Part shown: piece after piece, positions 42,993 through 54,116 of the stretch | Layout: each line of letters starts with the position of its first letter | Position numbering within the stretch: position 1 is the first letter of the stretch | Assembly (NCBI RefSeq): GCF_030317205.1 | Contig: NZ_JASZYB010000001.1 | Location: 2,418,001 to 2,482,000 of the forward strand | Origin: Variovorax sp. J2L1-78 | GTDB lineage: Bacteria; Pseudomonadota; Gammaproteobacteria; Burkholderiales; Burkholderiaceae_C | Length of the DNA stretch: 64,000 bases | Reading direction: 5' to 3' | Translations under genes and position numbers: made by a program | The notes under the pieces: model-generated | Databases searched by the model: none | Told to the model about the DNA's origin: nothing | The model's input: only the letters and a program-made list of their open reading frames with translations

Positions 42993-43856
42993 TCAGGCCG
43001 GCACGGCGCCGGCGGCGTAGAGCACCGCCCGCGGCGCCCGGCACAGCCCCCACAGGCGCAGGCCGGCCAGCTCGGCCACGTGCACGCCCATCGCGGTCGG
43101 CGCGGAGATCGTGGCCAGCGCGGCGATGCCCACCCGCGTGCACTTGCGCACCAGCTCGTGGCTGCCCCGGCTGGACAGCACGACGAAGCCCGGCTCGCCC
43201 AGCCGCGCCATGCGGGCCAGCGTGCCGATCAGCTTGTCGAGCGCGTTGTGGCGGCCGACGTCTTCCAGCACCGCGACCAGTTCGCCCTCCAGCGTCGCCC
43301 AGCCGGCCGCATGGATGGCGCCCGCCTCGGCGTTCAGGCGCTGCCAAGCCGGCAGCGCGTCGATGGCGCGCAGCACCGTCGGCAGGTCGACGCGTGCCAC
43401 CCAGTCGTGGGGCGGCAGCGGCTCCGACTGCAGTTCCAGGCCGGCGAAGCTCTCGACCCCGCAGACCCCGCAGCCGGTGCGGCCGGCCAGGCTGCGGCGC
43501 CGGCCCTTGAGCCGCTCGAAGCTGCGGGTGGAGATCTCGAGCTGCACCTCGATCGCGTCGACGCCTGCCGGCAGGCCGGCTTCGGCGGCAGCGACCGTGT
43601 TCACCTCGATGCCACGACAGTCGGCCGCGGCATCGAGGATGCCTTCGCTCAGCGCGAAGCCGAGCGCGAAGGCCTCGACGTCTTGCGGCGTGGCCATCAT
43701 CACCGCGTGCGAGATGCCGTTGAAGACCAGCGCCACCGGCACCTCGGCCGCCAGCACGTCGTGGCGGGCCGTGCCTTGCGCATCGGCCGTGCCGCCGAAG
43801 ACCTGCACCGTGCGGTGCGACAGCGGCGGCAGCATGGGGCGTGTCTCGGCGTTCAC
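42993..43856 (-). CDS. fdhD: FdhD sulfurtransferase for formate dehydrogenase
   Basis: 287 residues. FdhD passes sulfur from the cysteine desulfurase to the molybdopterin cofactor and is needed for formate dehydrogenase activity. The loop with the two key cysteines is GRTGCGVCGVESF. Other marks are GFALSEGIL, AGAIHAAGWA, EDVGRHNALDKLIG and SSRGSHELVRKC. The start is the GTG at 43856, overlapping the upstream TGA (GTGA); an ATG at 43835 is the alternative. It follows the YdeP-type enzyme gene and a small protein gene in one operon. Confidence 0.93.
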   Translation of the reverse strand: MNAETRPMLPPLSHRTVQVFGGTADAQGTARHDVLAAEVPVALVFNGISHAVMMATPQDVEAFALGFALSEGILDAAADCRGIEVNTVAAAEAGLPAGVDAIEVQLEISTRSFERLKGRRRSLAGRTGCGVCGVESFAGLELQSEPLPPHDWVARVDLPTVLRAIDALPAWQRLNAEAGAIHAAGWATLEGELVAVLEDVGRHNALDKLIGTLARMARLGEPGFVVLSSRGSHELVRKCTRVGIAALATISAPTAMGVHVAELAGLRLWGLCRAPRAVLYAAGAVPA

Positions 43857-44140
43857 GACGCCGCCTCCTGAGGCGGCAACGCGGCCACCACAGCCCGGCC
43901 CGGTGCCTCCAGGTGCACCACCCAGCGGTCGTCCAGCTGCACCACGCGCACCCAGCCCGGCCCGCGCACGCCCGCGAGCGTGGCGTCGCCCATCAGCGTC
44001 AGCTGGCGCATCAGCACGCTCGCGCCCTGCCCCAGCTGCTTGCCCAGCCGCGGCAGCGACACGCCACCTTCGCGGGGTGCGGCGGCCAGGGCCAGCAGAA
44101 TGGCGCGGGATAGCGGGTCGAGTTCGGTGCCGGTGGTCAT
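43853..44140 (-). CDS. Small predicted winged-helix-like protein between fdhD and a molybdoenzyme gene
   Basis: 95 residues. The pattern DPLSRAILLALAAAPREGGVSLPRLGKQLGQGASVLMRQLTLMGDA followed by short strands (WVRVVQLDDRWVVHLEAPGRAVVAAL) looks like a winged helix. No named family is recognised. The ATG at 44140 is favoured over a GTG at 44146 because AAGG sits at proper distance only for the ATG. It lies nine bases after the molybdoenzyme stop and overlaps fdhD. It could be a local regulator or a protein-binding module. Confidence 0.7.
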   Translation of the reverse strand: MTTGTELDPLSRAILLALAAAPREGGVSLPRLGKQLGQGASVLMRQLTLMGDATLAGVRGPGWVRVVQLDDRWVVHLEAPGRAVVAALPPQEAAS

Positions 44141-44149
44141 CCCCACACC

Positions 44150-46504
<2,355 letters not shown>

Positions 46505-46524
46505 CGCGGTCTCCTGACGACATC

Positions 46525-46551
46525 GGGCCGGTGCCCTTCGGACACCGGCCC
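46525..46551 (-). terminator. Intercistronic hairpin between the MFS and molybdoenzyme genes
   Basis: Perfect 9-bp stem GGGCCGGTG / CACCGGCCC with a 9-base loop that can add further pairs. There is no U-tract, so it is more likely an mRNA-processing or partial termination element than a full terminator. Confidence 0.5.
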
Positions 46552-46580
46552 TGGAAGGCCCATGGCCTGTTGCTGCAGCT

Positions 46581-48290
46581 TCAGTGGAAGAACTTGGCTG
46601 CGCTGATCAATGTCTTGTACACGCCCCAGGCCAACGGGATGCCGACGGCCGCCCATGCCAGCGCCACGACGAAGGTCGGCGTCTTGTCGGCCCGGCCCGA
46701 GCCGCTGCCCACTTCGGACGCGGCGGCCTTCTCGTGGGCGAGCTTCTTCTCGACGGCGAGCTCCGCGTCGTTCATGAAGTGCTTGTCGGCCACAGGACGC
46801 ACCAGCAGGTTCGCGACGAGGCCGATGACCAGCATGCCGACCAGGATGTACATGGTCTGGTTGTAGACCTGCTCGCGCGGCAGGCCCAGGCCCAGCTGGT
46901 ATTCGCGCATGTAGTTCACGACCACCGGGCCCAGGATGCCGGCGGTGGCCCAGGCGGTGAGCAGGCGGCCGTGGATGGCGCCGACGAACTGCGTGCCGAA
47001 CAGGTCGGCCAGGTAGGCCGGCACCGTCGCGAAGCCGCCGCCGTACATCGACAGGATCAGGCAGACCGCGCCGACGAAGAGCAGCGTGTTGCCGGCCGCG
47101 GCCGACGACGGCAGACTGGCGTAGAGCACACCGCCGAGCACGAAGAAGACCGTGTACGTCATCTTGCGGCCGAGCTTGTCCGACAGGCTCGCCCACACGA
47201 AGCGGCCGCCGATGTTGAAGAGCGACAGCAGCGCGGTGAAGCCGCCGGCCACCACGGCGATGGCCGCGAGCTGGGTCTTGTCGAGTTCGCCGAACTTCTT
47301 CGGCACGTCGATCAGCCCGCCGCCAAACACTTCCTGCAGCATGGGCGAGGCCATGCCGATCACGCCGATGCCCGCCGACACGTTCATGCACAGCACGATC
47401 CACACGAGCCAGAACTGCGGGATGCCCCACACCTTCTTCACGTGCACGTGGCGCTGCGTGATCATGGCGTTGCTGGTCTGCGCGGGCGGTGGGGTCCAGC
47501 CGGCCGGCTTCCAGCCTGTGGGCGGCACGCGGTAGCCGAGCGCGCCGGCCATCATGAAGACGAAGTAGACCAGCGCCATCACGACGAAGGTCTGCATCAC
47601 GCCGGGATCGGTCGGGGTGGCGAAGGACTTCATCAGCTCGACCGCGAGCGGCGAGCCGATCATCGCGCCGCCGCCGAAGCCCATGATGGCCATGCCGGTG
47701 GCCATGCCGCGGCGGTCGGGGAACCACTTGATGAGGGTCGACACCGGCGAGATGTAGCCCAGGCCGAGCCCGATGCCGCCGATCACGCCCGAGCCCAGGA
47801 TCATCATCCAGAACTGGTGGGTGTAGATGCCCAGCGCCGACAGCAGCATGCCGCCGCACCAGCACAGCGCACTCACCACGCCGGCCTTGCGCGGGCCAGC
47901 GCGTTCGAGCCAGCCGCCCCAGATGGCGGCGGAGCAGCCGAGGAACACGAAGAACAGCGTGTACATCCAGCCCAGGGTGGCGACGCGCCAGTCGCAACCG
48001 GCGGCGAACAGCTCGGCGAAGAAGCTCATGTCCTTGGCGCAGGCCGTGCCGGTGCCGGCGGTCTGCAGCATCTTCGACAGCGGCAGCCAGAACACGGAGA
48101 AGCCGTAGGCCATGCCGATGCACAGGTGGATCGCGAGGGCGGCGGGCGGCACCACCCAGCGGCTGAAGCCAGGGCCCGCGATGATGCGTTCCTTGTCCAG
48201 CCAACCGGAGCCAGGGGCCCCTGCGGCGACGGGCAACTGCCCCGGGGTCGCGACGGCTTCGTTGAAAGCCCCCGTAGATGGTCCTGCCAT
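46581..48290 (-). CDS. OFA-type MFS transporter, probable oxalate/formate antiporter
   Basis: 569 residues with about twelve transmembrane helices plus N- and C-terminal extensions. The first helix region is PPAALAIHLCIGMAYGFSVFWLPL. MFS loops are visible: WGGWLERAGPRKA, FPDRRGMATGMAIMGFGGGAMIGSP and WASLSDKLGRKM. The OFA subfamily includes OxlT and many uncharacterised monocarboxylate carriers. The gene is upstream of the YdeP-type enzyme and fdhD, so exchange of formate or oxalate fits. The ATG at 48290 has GAGGAG a few bases upstream. Confidence 0.87.
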   Translation of the reverse strand: MAGPSTGAFNEAVATPGQLPVAAGAPGSGWLDKERIIAGPGFSRWVVPPAALAIHLCIGMAYGFSVFWLPLSKMLQTAGTGTACAKDMSFFAELFAAGCDWRVATLGWMYTLFFVFLGCSAAIWGGWLERAGPRKAGVVSALCWCGGMLLSALGIYTHQFWMMILGSGVIGGIGLGLGYISPVSTLIKWFPDRRGMATGMAIMGFGGGAMIGSPLAVELMKSFATPTDPGVMQTFVVMALVYFVFMMAGALGYRVPPTGWKPAGWTPPPAQTSNAMITQRHVHVKKVWGIPQFWLVWIVLCMNVSAGIGVIGMASPMLQEVFGGGLIDVPKKFGELDKTQLAAIAVVAGGFTALLSLFNIGGRFVWASLSDKLGRKMTYTVFFVLGGVLYASLPSSAAAGNTLLFVGAVCLILSMYGGGFATVPAYLADLFGTQFVGAIHGRLLTAWATAGILGPVVVNYMREYQLGLGLPREQVYNQTMYILVGMLVIGLVANLLVRPVADKHFMNDAELAVEKKLAHEKAAASEVGSGSGRADKTPTFVVALAWAAVGIPLAWGVYKTLISAAKFFH

Positions 48291-48376
48291 AGCACTCCTC
48301 GTTGGTTTTGTCCCTCGATCCGGTCAAGGTTTTCGACCGTCGGGGCGCGGCGAGTCTACGGTTGGTGACAATTTGC

Positions 48377-48421
48377 ATCCAATTGGATCGAGACATGGCC
48401 CGATTCAATTCGGAAATGAAT
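48377..48421. promoter_or_regulatory. Inverted repeats upstream of the MFS/molybdoenzyme operon
   Basis: A perfect 12-bp palindrome ATCCAATTGGAT (48377-48388) and ATTCA-N9-TGAAT (48403-48421) lie in the 183-bp gap before the MFS gene. They are plausible sites for the LysR regulator encoded just beyond; that link is inferred. Confidence 0.4.
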
Positions 48422-48473
48422 GCGAAAGGTTCTCAAAGAGGCAGAGGCGCGGCCGCGAGGGCCGGCCGGACGC

Positions 48474-49436
48474 TCAGGCGCGCTTGGAACCCTTGCCGGC
48501 CGCATCGGGCTGCAAGGTGTCCAGCCACTCGGGACTGGCCGCCAGGTCGACCGCCGCCTGCAGCGCGCGCGTCATGCGGTCGCTGGCGTGCGTCATGAAG
48601 CCCAGCGGCGTCTCCAAGAGCGGCGCGATCAAGGGGCGCGCCTCGTAGGGGCCGTCGTCGCGCGAGAGCAGCTCCAGCGCGGCCTGCGGCAGCACCGACG
48701 CCAGCGCGCCGGCACCCACGCTGCTGGCCAGCGTGTGGATCGAGTTGGTCTCCATGGCCGCATCGACACGCAGACCGGCCGCCTTGAAGGCGCGGTCGAC
48801 GATCGCCCGGTTGTGCATGTCGGGGGTGAGCAGGCACAGCGGCAGGGTGGCGGCCTCGGCCCAGCCGACCGGTTCGCCGATGCGCACCGCCCGGCCCGCC
48901 CGCACCGGACCCGGTTTGCGCTGCACCAGGTAGTAGGTCTCGACGCATTGCGGCCAGACCGCCAGGCTGACGTGGCGCACGCGGGTGCGGTCGGTGTAGC
49001 CGAGCGCGAGATCGAGCGACATGCTGTCGAGCGCCGTCTCGATCTCCAGCGAACTGAGGGACACCACCGTCGGCGCCACGCCCGGGTGGCGCTTCTGCAG
49101 CGCGATGGCGAAGCGCGAGAGGATGGTCATGCCGGTCGGCACCGCCGCCAGCCGCAGGCGCCCGCGCGGCTGACCGGCCTCGCTGCGCAGGCGCTCGCGC
49201 AGCAGCTCCTGTTCCTGCAGCATGCGCTGCGCGGTGGCGAGCACCGCCTCACCCTCGACGGTGAAGCCCTCGAACGCGCGGCCCCGCTTGACGATGAGCA
49301 CGCCGAACTCGCCTTCGAGGGCGCGCAACGCGTTCGACAGCGCCGGCTGCGTGATGTGGCAGGCCTGCGCGGCGCGGCCGAAGTGGCGGTGCTCGTTGAG
49401 CGCCGCCAGGTAGCGCATGGACGCGAGGACGTTCAT
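48474..49436 (-). CDS. LysR family transcriptional regulator
   Basis: 320 residues. The N-terminal helix-turn-helix reads MRYLAALNEHRHFGRAAQACHITQPALSNALRALEGEFGVLIVKRG. The effector domain starts near residue 90 (GRLRLAAVPTGMTILSRF) and has the usual two-lobed pattern. It lies in the same direction as, and 183 bases upstream of, the MFS/YdeP/fdhD operon, so it may activate it in response to formate or oxalate. The ATG at 49436 begins the canonical family N-terminus; the open frame further upstream is a shadow of apbC. Confidence 0.9.
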   Translation of the reverse strand: MNVLASMRYLAALNEHRHFGRAAQACHITQPALSNALRALEGEFGVLIVKRGRAFEGFTVEGEAVLATAQRMLQEQELLRERLRSEAGQPRGRLRLAAVPTGMTILSRFAIALQKRHPGVAPTVVSLSSLEIETALDSMSLDLALGYTDRTRVRHVSLAVWPQCVETYYLVQRKPGPVRAGRAVRIGEPVGWAEAATLPLCLLTPDMHNRAIVDRAFKAAGLRVDAAMETNSIHTLASSVGAGALASVLPQAALELLSRDDGPYEARPLIAPLLETPLGFMTHASDRMTRALQAAVDLAASPEWLDTLQPDAAGKGSKRA

Positions 49437-49453
49437 GGCGCCGCGCTGGTCGT

Positions 49454-50545
49454 TCAGGTGTCTTTGCTGACGGTGATCGTCGGGAACTTGGCCGAGAAGT
49501 CCTTCGCCTTCTCGGCGATGCCGACGGCCACGGTGCGCGCCACGGCCTTGTAGATCGCCGCGACGTCGCCGTCCGGGTCGGCCACCACCGTGGGCTTGCC
49601 GCTGTCGGCCTGCAGGCGGATGTTGATGTCCAGCGGCAACGCGCCGAGGTAGTCCATGCCGTACTGCGCCGCCATCTTCTTGCCGCCGTCGGCGCCGAAG
49701 ATGTGCTCGACGTGGCCGCAGTTGGAGCACACGTGCACCGCCATGTTCTCGACGATACCGAGGATCGGCACGCCGACCTTCTCGAACATCTTGATGCCCT
49801 TCTTGGCGTCGAGCAGCGCGATGTCCTGCGGCGTGGTGACGATCACCGCGCCGGTCATGGGCACGCGCTGGCTCAGCGTGAGCTGGATGTCACCGGTGCC
49901 CGGCGGCATGTCGATGATCAGGTAGTCGAGGTCTTTCCAGTTGGTCTGGCGCAGCAGCTGCTCCAGCGCCTGCGTGGCCATCGGCCCGCGCCAGATCATG
50001 GCCTCGTCCTGGTCGACCAGGAAGCCGATCGACATGACCTGCACGCCGTAGTTCTCCAGCGGCTCCATCGTCTTGCCGTCGTCGCTCTCGGGGCGGCGGT
50101 CGATGCCGAGCATCATGGGCTGGCTGGGGCCGTAGATGTCGGCGTCGAGCAGGCCCACCGAGGCGCCTTCGGCGGCCAGCGCCAGCGCCAGGTTGGCGGC
50201 AGTGGTGCTCTTGCCGACGCCGCCCTTGCCCGAGGCCACGGCGACGATGTTCTTCACGTTGGGCAGCAGCTGCACGCCGCGCTGCACCGCATGGCTGACC
50301 ACCCGGGTCGTGATGTTGACCGACACGTTGTCCACACCCGACACCGTTCGCGCCGCGGCCACGAAGGCCTTGCGCAACGCCGCATGCTGGCTCTTGGCCG
50401 GGTAGCCGAGCTCGACGTCGAAGGACACGTCGCCTTCGCTGATCTGCAGGTTCCTCAGCGCCTTGGTGCTGACGAAATCCTTGCCGGTGTTGGGATCGAG
50501 GACCGCCTTGAGCGCATCCTGAATCACCGCTTGCGTGACTGCCAT
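49454..50545 (-). CDS. apbC: Iron-sulfur cluster carrier ApbC/Mrp
   Basis: 363-residue P-loop ATPase that carries 4Fe-4S clusters to apoproteins. The N-terminal MIP18-like domain (about 5-85) is followed by the deviant Walker A VASGKGGVGKSTTAANLA, switch DADIYGPSQPMMLG, IIDMPPGTGD, and the cluster cysteines VCSNCGHVEHIFG. The start is the ATG at 50545, with AGGAG eight bases upstream; the in-frame TTG two codons before overlaps that site. Lying 17 bases upstream of the LysR gene, it may be cotranscribed with it. Confidence 0.93.
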   Translation of the reverse strand: MAVTQAVIQDALKAVLDPNTGKDFVSTKALRNLQISEGDVSFDVELGYPAKSQHAALRKAFVAAARTVSGVDNVSVNITTRVVSHAVQRGVQLLPNVKNIVAVASGKGGVGKSTTAANLALALAAEGASVGLLDADIYGPSQPMMLGIDRRPESDDGKTMEPLENYGVQVMSIGFLVDQDEAMIWRGPMATQALEQLLRQTNWKDLDYLIIDMPPGTGDIQLTLSQRVPMTGAVIVTTPQDIALLDAKKGIKMFEKVGVPILGIVENMAVHVCSNCGHVEHIFGADGGKKMAAQYGMDYLGALPLDINIRLQADSGKPTVVADPDGDVAAIYKAVARTVAVGIAEKAKDFSAKFPTITVSKDT

Positions 50546-50583
50546 TGACAACTCCTGAATCGGGGTAGTCTACGTGCCGATCC

Positions 50584-51807
50584 ATGCCCCTCCCCGCCTC
50601 TGCCCCAATGTCCCCCCCGTCTGCCACGGCGCTGCTGCTCACCGGCGGCGGTGCCCGCGCCGCCTACCAGGTCGGGGTGCTCGAGGCGATCGCCGAGCTG
50701 CGCCGCGGTGCCGGCCTGGCGGCAGGACCCAACCCGTTCCCGATCATCACCGGCACGTCGGCCGGCGCCATCAACGCCGCCGCGCTGGCCTGCGGTGCCG
50801 ACGACTTCGATGCCGCCGTGCAGCGCATGGCCGAGGTCTGGCGCCACCTGCGGATCGAGCAGGTCTACCGCACCGACACCTTCGCGATGCTCGACGCGGC
50901 GGCGCGCTGGCGCCTGATCCTCGGCGTCGGCCAGCTGCTGGCGCGCTGGATGAAACTCAAGCCGCGCTCGTTGCTCGACAACACCCCGCTGGCCGAGCTG
51001 CTGGTGCGCATGGTGCCCTTCGAGCGCCTGCCCGGGCTGCTGGCCGACGGCCACCTCGACGCGCTGGCCGTGACCGCATCGAGCTACAGCTCGGGCGAGC
51101 ACCTGACCTTCTTCGAAGCGCGCCACCCCATGGCGCCGTGGACGCGCTCGCAGCGCAAGGCCGTGGCCGACCGCATCACGCATGCGCACCTGCTGGCGTC
51201 GTCGGCGATCCCCTTCGTGTTCCCGGCCACGGCACTGCCCCTGCAGGGGCACGTCGAGTACTTCGGCGACGGCTCGATGCGCCAGACCGCGCCGACCGCC
51301 GCCGCCATCCACCTCGGCGCGGAGCGCATCCTGGCCGTGGGCGCCGGCCGCATGAACGAGCCCGTGGACGCCGACGGCCCCCAGGCGCTGGGCGGCGAGC
51401 CGACGCTGGCGCAGATCGCCGGCCATGCGATGTCGAGCATCTTTCTCGATGCGCTGGGGGTGGATGTGGAGCGCGTGCGCCGCATCAACGACACGCTGGC
51501 GCTCATCCCGCCCGAGGCGCGCGCCGGCACCCGCCTGCGGCCGATCGAGCTGCTGCTGATCGCGCCGTCGGAACGCATCGACGCCATCGCCGCGCGCCAT
51601 GCCGAGGCGCTGCCCGGCGTGGTGCGGCGCCTGCTGGCCAGCGGCACCGGCCCGGGCGAAGGCAAGTCGCCCGCACGCAGCGCGGCGCTCGCGAGCTACC
51701 TGCTCTTCGAACCCGGCTTCACGCGCGAGCTGATGGCCTTGGGCCGCGCCGACACGCTGGCGCAGCGCGATACGGTGTGCCGCTTCTTCGGCTGGCCCGC
51801 CACTTAG
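50584..51807 (+). CDS. Patatin-like phospholipase
   Basis: 407 residues. The oxyanion hole LLTGGGARAAYQVGVL, nucleophile GTSAGAINAAAL and catalytic aspartate FGDGSMR are present in the patatin order; the last motif has serine in place of the more usual glycine or alanine after DG. The C-terminal part (about 285-400) is a family extension of unknown role. It is divergent from apbC. No signal peptide or clear membrane segment is seen. Lipid hydrolase activity is expected; the physiological substrate is not known. Confidence 0.9.
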   Translation: MPLPASAPMSPPSATALLLTGGGARAAYQVGVLEAIAELRRGAGLAAGPNPFPIITGTSAGAINAAALACGADDFDAAVQRMAEVWRHLRIEQVYRTDTFAMLDAAARWRLILGVGQLLARWMKLKPRSLLDNTPLAELLVRMVPFERLPGLLADGHLDALAVTASSYSSGEHLTFFEARHPMAPWTRSQRKAVADRITHAHLLASSAIPFVFPATALPLQGHVEYFGDGSMRQTAPTAAAIHLGAERILAVGAGRMNEPVDADGPQALGGEPTLAQIAGHAMSSIFLDALGVDVERVRRINDTLALIPPEARAGTRLRPIELLLIAPSERIDAIAARHAEALPGVVRRLLASGTGPGEGKSPARSAALASYLLFEPGFTRELMALGRADTLAQRDTVCRFFGWPAT

Positions 51808-51811
51808 CGGC

Positions 51812-52498
51812 CTAACGGCCGGTCGCCATGCCCAGGTCGGCAGCGATGCGGTGGACCAGCGCCTTGAGGTCGCCCAGTTCCGCTTCGAGGCGTGCGACGT
51901 TCGCCTTGAGCGCCGCCATCTCGCCCAGCGACACGTCGGCGCCGGGCGCACCCGCGCTGGCCGGCATGTCTTCGATCACCGGCTCGCCGCTCAGCAGATG
52001 CGCCCAGCGGCTCTCGCGGGCGCCCGGCAGGCGCGGCAGCTTGACCACCAGCGCACCGGCCGGGCGCTCGGCCAGTTCGTCGAGGAAGCCCTCGACCGAC
52101 GAGATGTCGGCGAAGTTGTGCATGCGCTCGGTGGCGATGCGCAGTTCACCGGCGGTCTGCGGGCCGCGCAGCATCAGCACCGTGAGCAGGATGCTCGACT
52201 GCGACGGGATGCGCAGCACGCGGTCCATGTTGTGGGCGTAGCGCAAGGCCCGGCCACCGCTGCTCTCGTCGACCAGGTGGTAGCCCTTGAGGCTGTCGAT
52301 GGCGGCTTGCGCCTGCGCGTCGCTCACCTCCAGCACCGGGTTGCGGCTGGTCTTCTGGTTGCAGCCGGAGAGAACCGCGTTGAGCGTCAGCGGGTAGCTG
52401 TCAGGCACGGTGCGCTGCTTTTCGACCAGCACGCCGAGCACGCGGGTTTCCAGGAGCGAGAGGATCGGCAGCGGCCGCGCCGCGGACGCGTCCGACAC
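51812..52498 (-). CDS. YceH family (DUF480) protein
   Basis: 228 residues. The conserved start LSLLETRVLGVLVEKQRTVPDSYPLTLNAVLSGCNQKTSRNPVLEVSD is a tandem winged-helix family signature. A second winged helix covers residues 95-160 (LTVLMLRGPQTAGELRIATERMHNF). The C-terminus (KANVARLEAELGDLKALVHRIAADLG) is a coiled coil. Function is not established. The start is the GTG at 52498, directly after the TGA of the dehydrogenase gene. Confidence 0.88.
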   Translation of the reverse strand: MSDASAARPLPILSLLETRVLGVLVEKQRTVPDSYPLTLNAVLSGCNQKTSRNPVLEVSDAQAQAAIDSLKGYHLVDESSGGRALRYAHNMDRVLRIPSQSSILLTVLMLRGPQTAGELRIATERMHNFADISSVEGFLDELAERPAGALVVKLPRLPGARESRWAHLLSGEPVIEDMPASAGAPGADVSLGEMAALKANVARLEAELGDLKALVHRIAADLGMATGR

Positions 52499-53539
52499 TC
52501 AGTTCGCCCCGGCGATGCGGGCCACCAGCGCCTTGGTGAAGGCGGCCGTGTTGGCCGTGCCCCCCAGGTCGCCGGTGCGCACCTTGTCGATGTTGAGCGT
52601 CTCGTCGATCGCGCGGCGCAGGCGCGTCGCCTGGTCGACCAGCTTGCAATGGTCGAGCATCAGCGCGCCGGCCAGCAGCAGGGCCGTCGGGTTGGCGATG
52701 CCCTTGCCGGCGATGTCGGGCGCCGAGCCGTGCACCGCTTCGAAGATGGCGGCGTCGGCGCCGATGTTCGCCCCCGGCGCCATGCCCAGGCCGCCGACCA
52801 GGCCGGCCACCAGGTCCGACAGGATGTCGCCGAAGAGATTGGTCGTGACCAGCATGTCGAACTGCCACGGGTTGAGCACCAGCTTCATCGCGCAGGCGTC
52901 GACGATCATGGTCTCGAGCTCGAACTTGCCCTTGTAGCGCGGCTCTTCATAGAGGCGCAGGCCGGTCTCCAGAAACAGCCCGGTCAGCACCTTCATGATG
53001 TTGGCCTTGTGCACCAGCGTGACCTTCTTGCGGCCGGTAGCTATCGCGGTGTCGAAGGCGTACTCGAGCAGGCGGTGGCAGCCCTGGCGGGTGTTGATGC
53101 CCGTGGCCATGCCCACGGCGTGCGGGTCGTCGTCGATGCGCACGTAGTGCTCGTGGCCGATGTAGAGGCCTTCGAGGTTCTCGCGCACCACCACCAGGTC
53201 GATCTTGTCGTAGCGGCCACCGGGGATGACGGTAAGCGCCGGGCGCAGGTTAGCGTAGAGCTGGAACTCCTCGCGCAGCCGCACGTTGGACGACCGGTAG
53301 CCGCCGCCCGACGGCGTCTCGAGCGGCCCCTTGAGCGCGAGCCGCGTGCGGCGGATGCTGTCGAGCGTGGCGGCCGGCAGCGGGTCGCCGGCTTGTTGCA
53401 CGCCGCCGAGACCGGCGATCTGGCGGTCCCATTCGAACGGGACCTTCAAGGCGTCGAAGGCGGCCAGCGTGGCCTCGACGATTTCGGGGCCGATGCCGTC
53501 GCCGGCGATCAGGGTGGCGGGAATGGAGGAAGTCGTCAC
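52499..53539 (-). CDS. Isocitrate dehydrogenase, NAD-type (isocitrate/isopropylmalate family)
   Basis: 346-residue beta-decarboxylating dehydrogenase. The nucleotide strand TLIAGDGIGPEIVEA, substrate motif TPSGGGYRSSNVRLREEFQLYANLRP, the tyrosine/glutamate region VVVRENLEGLYIGHEHYV, and EAVHGSAPDIAGKGIANPTA are present. The serine in SSNVRLR marks isocitrate rather than isopropylmalate use. The short length (E. coli Icd has 416) resembles NAD-dependent isocitrate dehydrogenases. Start is a GTG at 53539 with AAAGAGAA upstream. Confidence 0.87.
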   Translation of the reverse strand: MTTSSIPATLIAGDGIGPEIVEATLAAFDALKVPFEWDRQIAGLGGVQQAGDPLPAATLDSIRRTRLALKGPLETPSGGGYRSSNVRLREEFQLYANLRPALTVIPGGRYDKIDLVVVRENLEGLYIGHEHYVRIDDDPHAVGMATGINTRQGCHRLLEYAFDTAIATGRKKVTLVHKANIMKVLTGLFLETGLRLYEEPRYKGKFELETMIVDACAMKLVLNPWQFDMLVTTNLFGDILSDLVAGLVGGLGMAPGANIGADAAIFEAVHGSAPDIAGKGIANPTALLLAGALMLDHCKLVDQATRLRRAIDETLNIDKVRTGDLGGTANTAAFTKALVARIAGAN

Positions 53540-53574
53540 GGGGTTCTCTTTCAGTGAAAGGGGTGAAGCGGAAC

Positions 53575-53847
53575 TCAGCCCATGTCCACCAGCGCCGAAG
53601 TGGCCTTGCGGACCAGCGGCAGGACGAGCAGGAGCGTCGGGAAGGCAAAGACCCAGGACAGCGCCCAGGCGCTCATCCAGATGCCGGGCATCTCGGGCAC
53701 CGGGCCCACACTGCGCAAGGTGCTGATCATCGACACCACGAAGGTCATGAGGATGGACAGAATCAGCGGCATGACCCAGCTGGCGGCGCGGGCGGGCAGC
53801 TTGCGAACGCCGAAGAAGGTTTTGGAGGGACGGGAAGACGGGTTCAT
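53575..53847 (-). CDS. DUF2798 small membrane protein
   Basis: 90 residues with two transmembrane helices: WVMPLILSILMTFVVSMISTL and WALSWVFAFPTLLLVLPLV. The spacing and the final VRKATSALVD fit DUF2798. Function unknown. The ATG at 53847 is preceded by GGAG. It lies 35 bases upstream of the isocitrate dehydrogenase gene, so they may share a transcript. Confidence 0.8.
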   Translation of the reverse strand: MNPSSRPSKTFFGVRKLPARAASWVMPLILSILMTFVVSMISTLRSVGPVPEMPGIWMSAWALSWVFAFPTLLLVLPLVRKATSALVDMG

Positions 53848-54116
53848 TGGAAGCTCCAGGAGCCGGACAAGCAAGGCGCCATCTTTCCAGCGCAGACGCG
53901 TCGAAAGACTGCAACCCGGACGGGCCGGCTGCGGTTGGCGCGTTGCTTGACGTGAACGCTTACGGCGATTCATGCGAGCGCTGAATTGCATCGACATGTT
54001 AGCCGATCGCCCCTCGGCCATGCGGTCTCGGGCCGCCGCCTAAAATCCCTCCCCCGCCCACGTCCGCGTGCGCTGCTCGTCCCCGGTCTCCGATTCCTTC
54101 GCCAGAAAGCGCCCCC

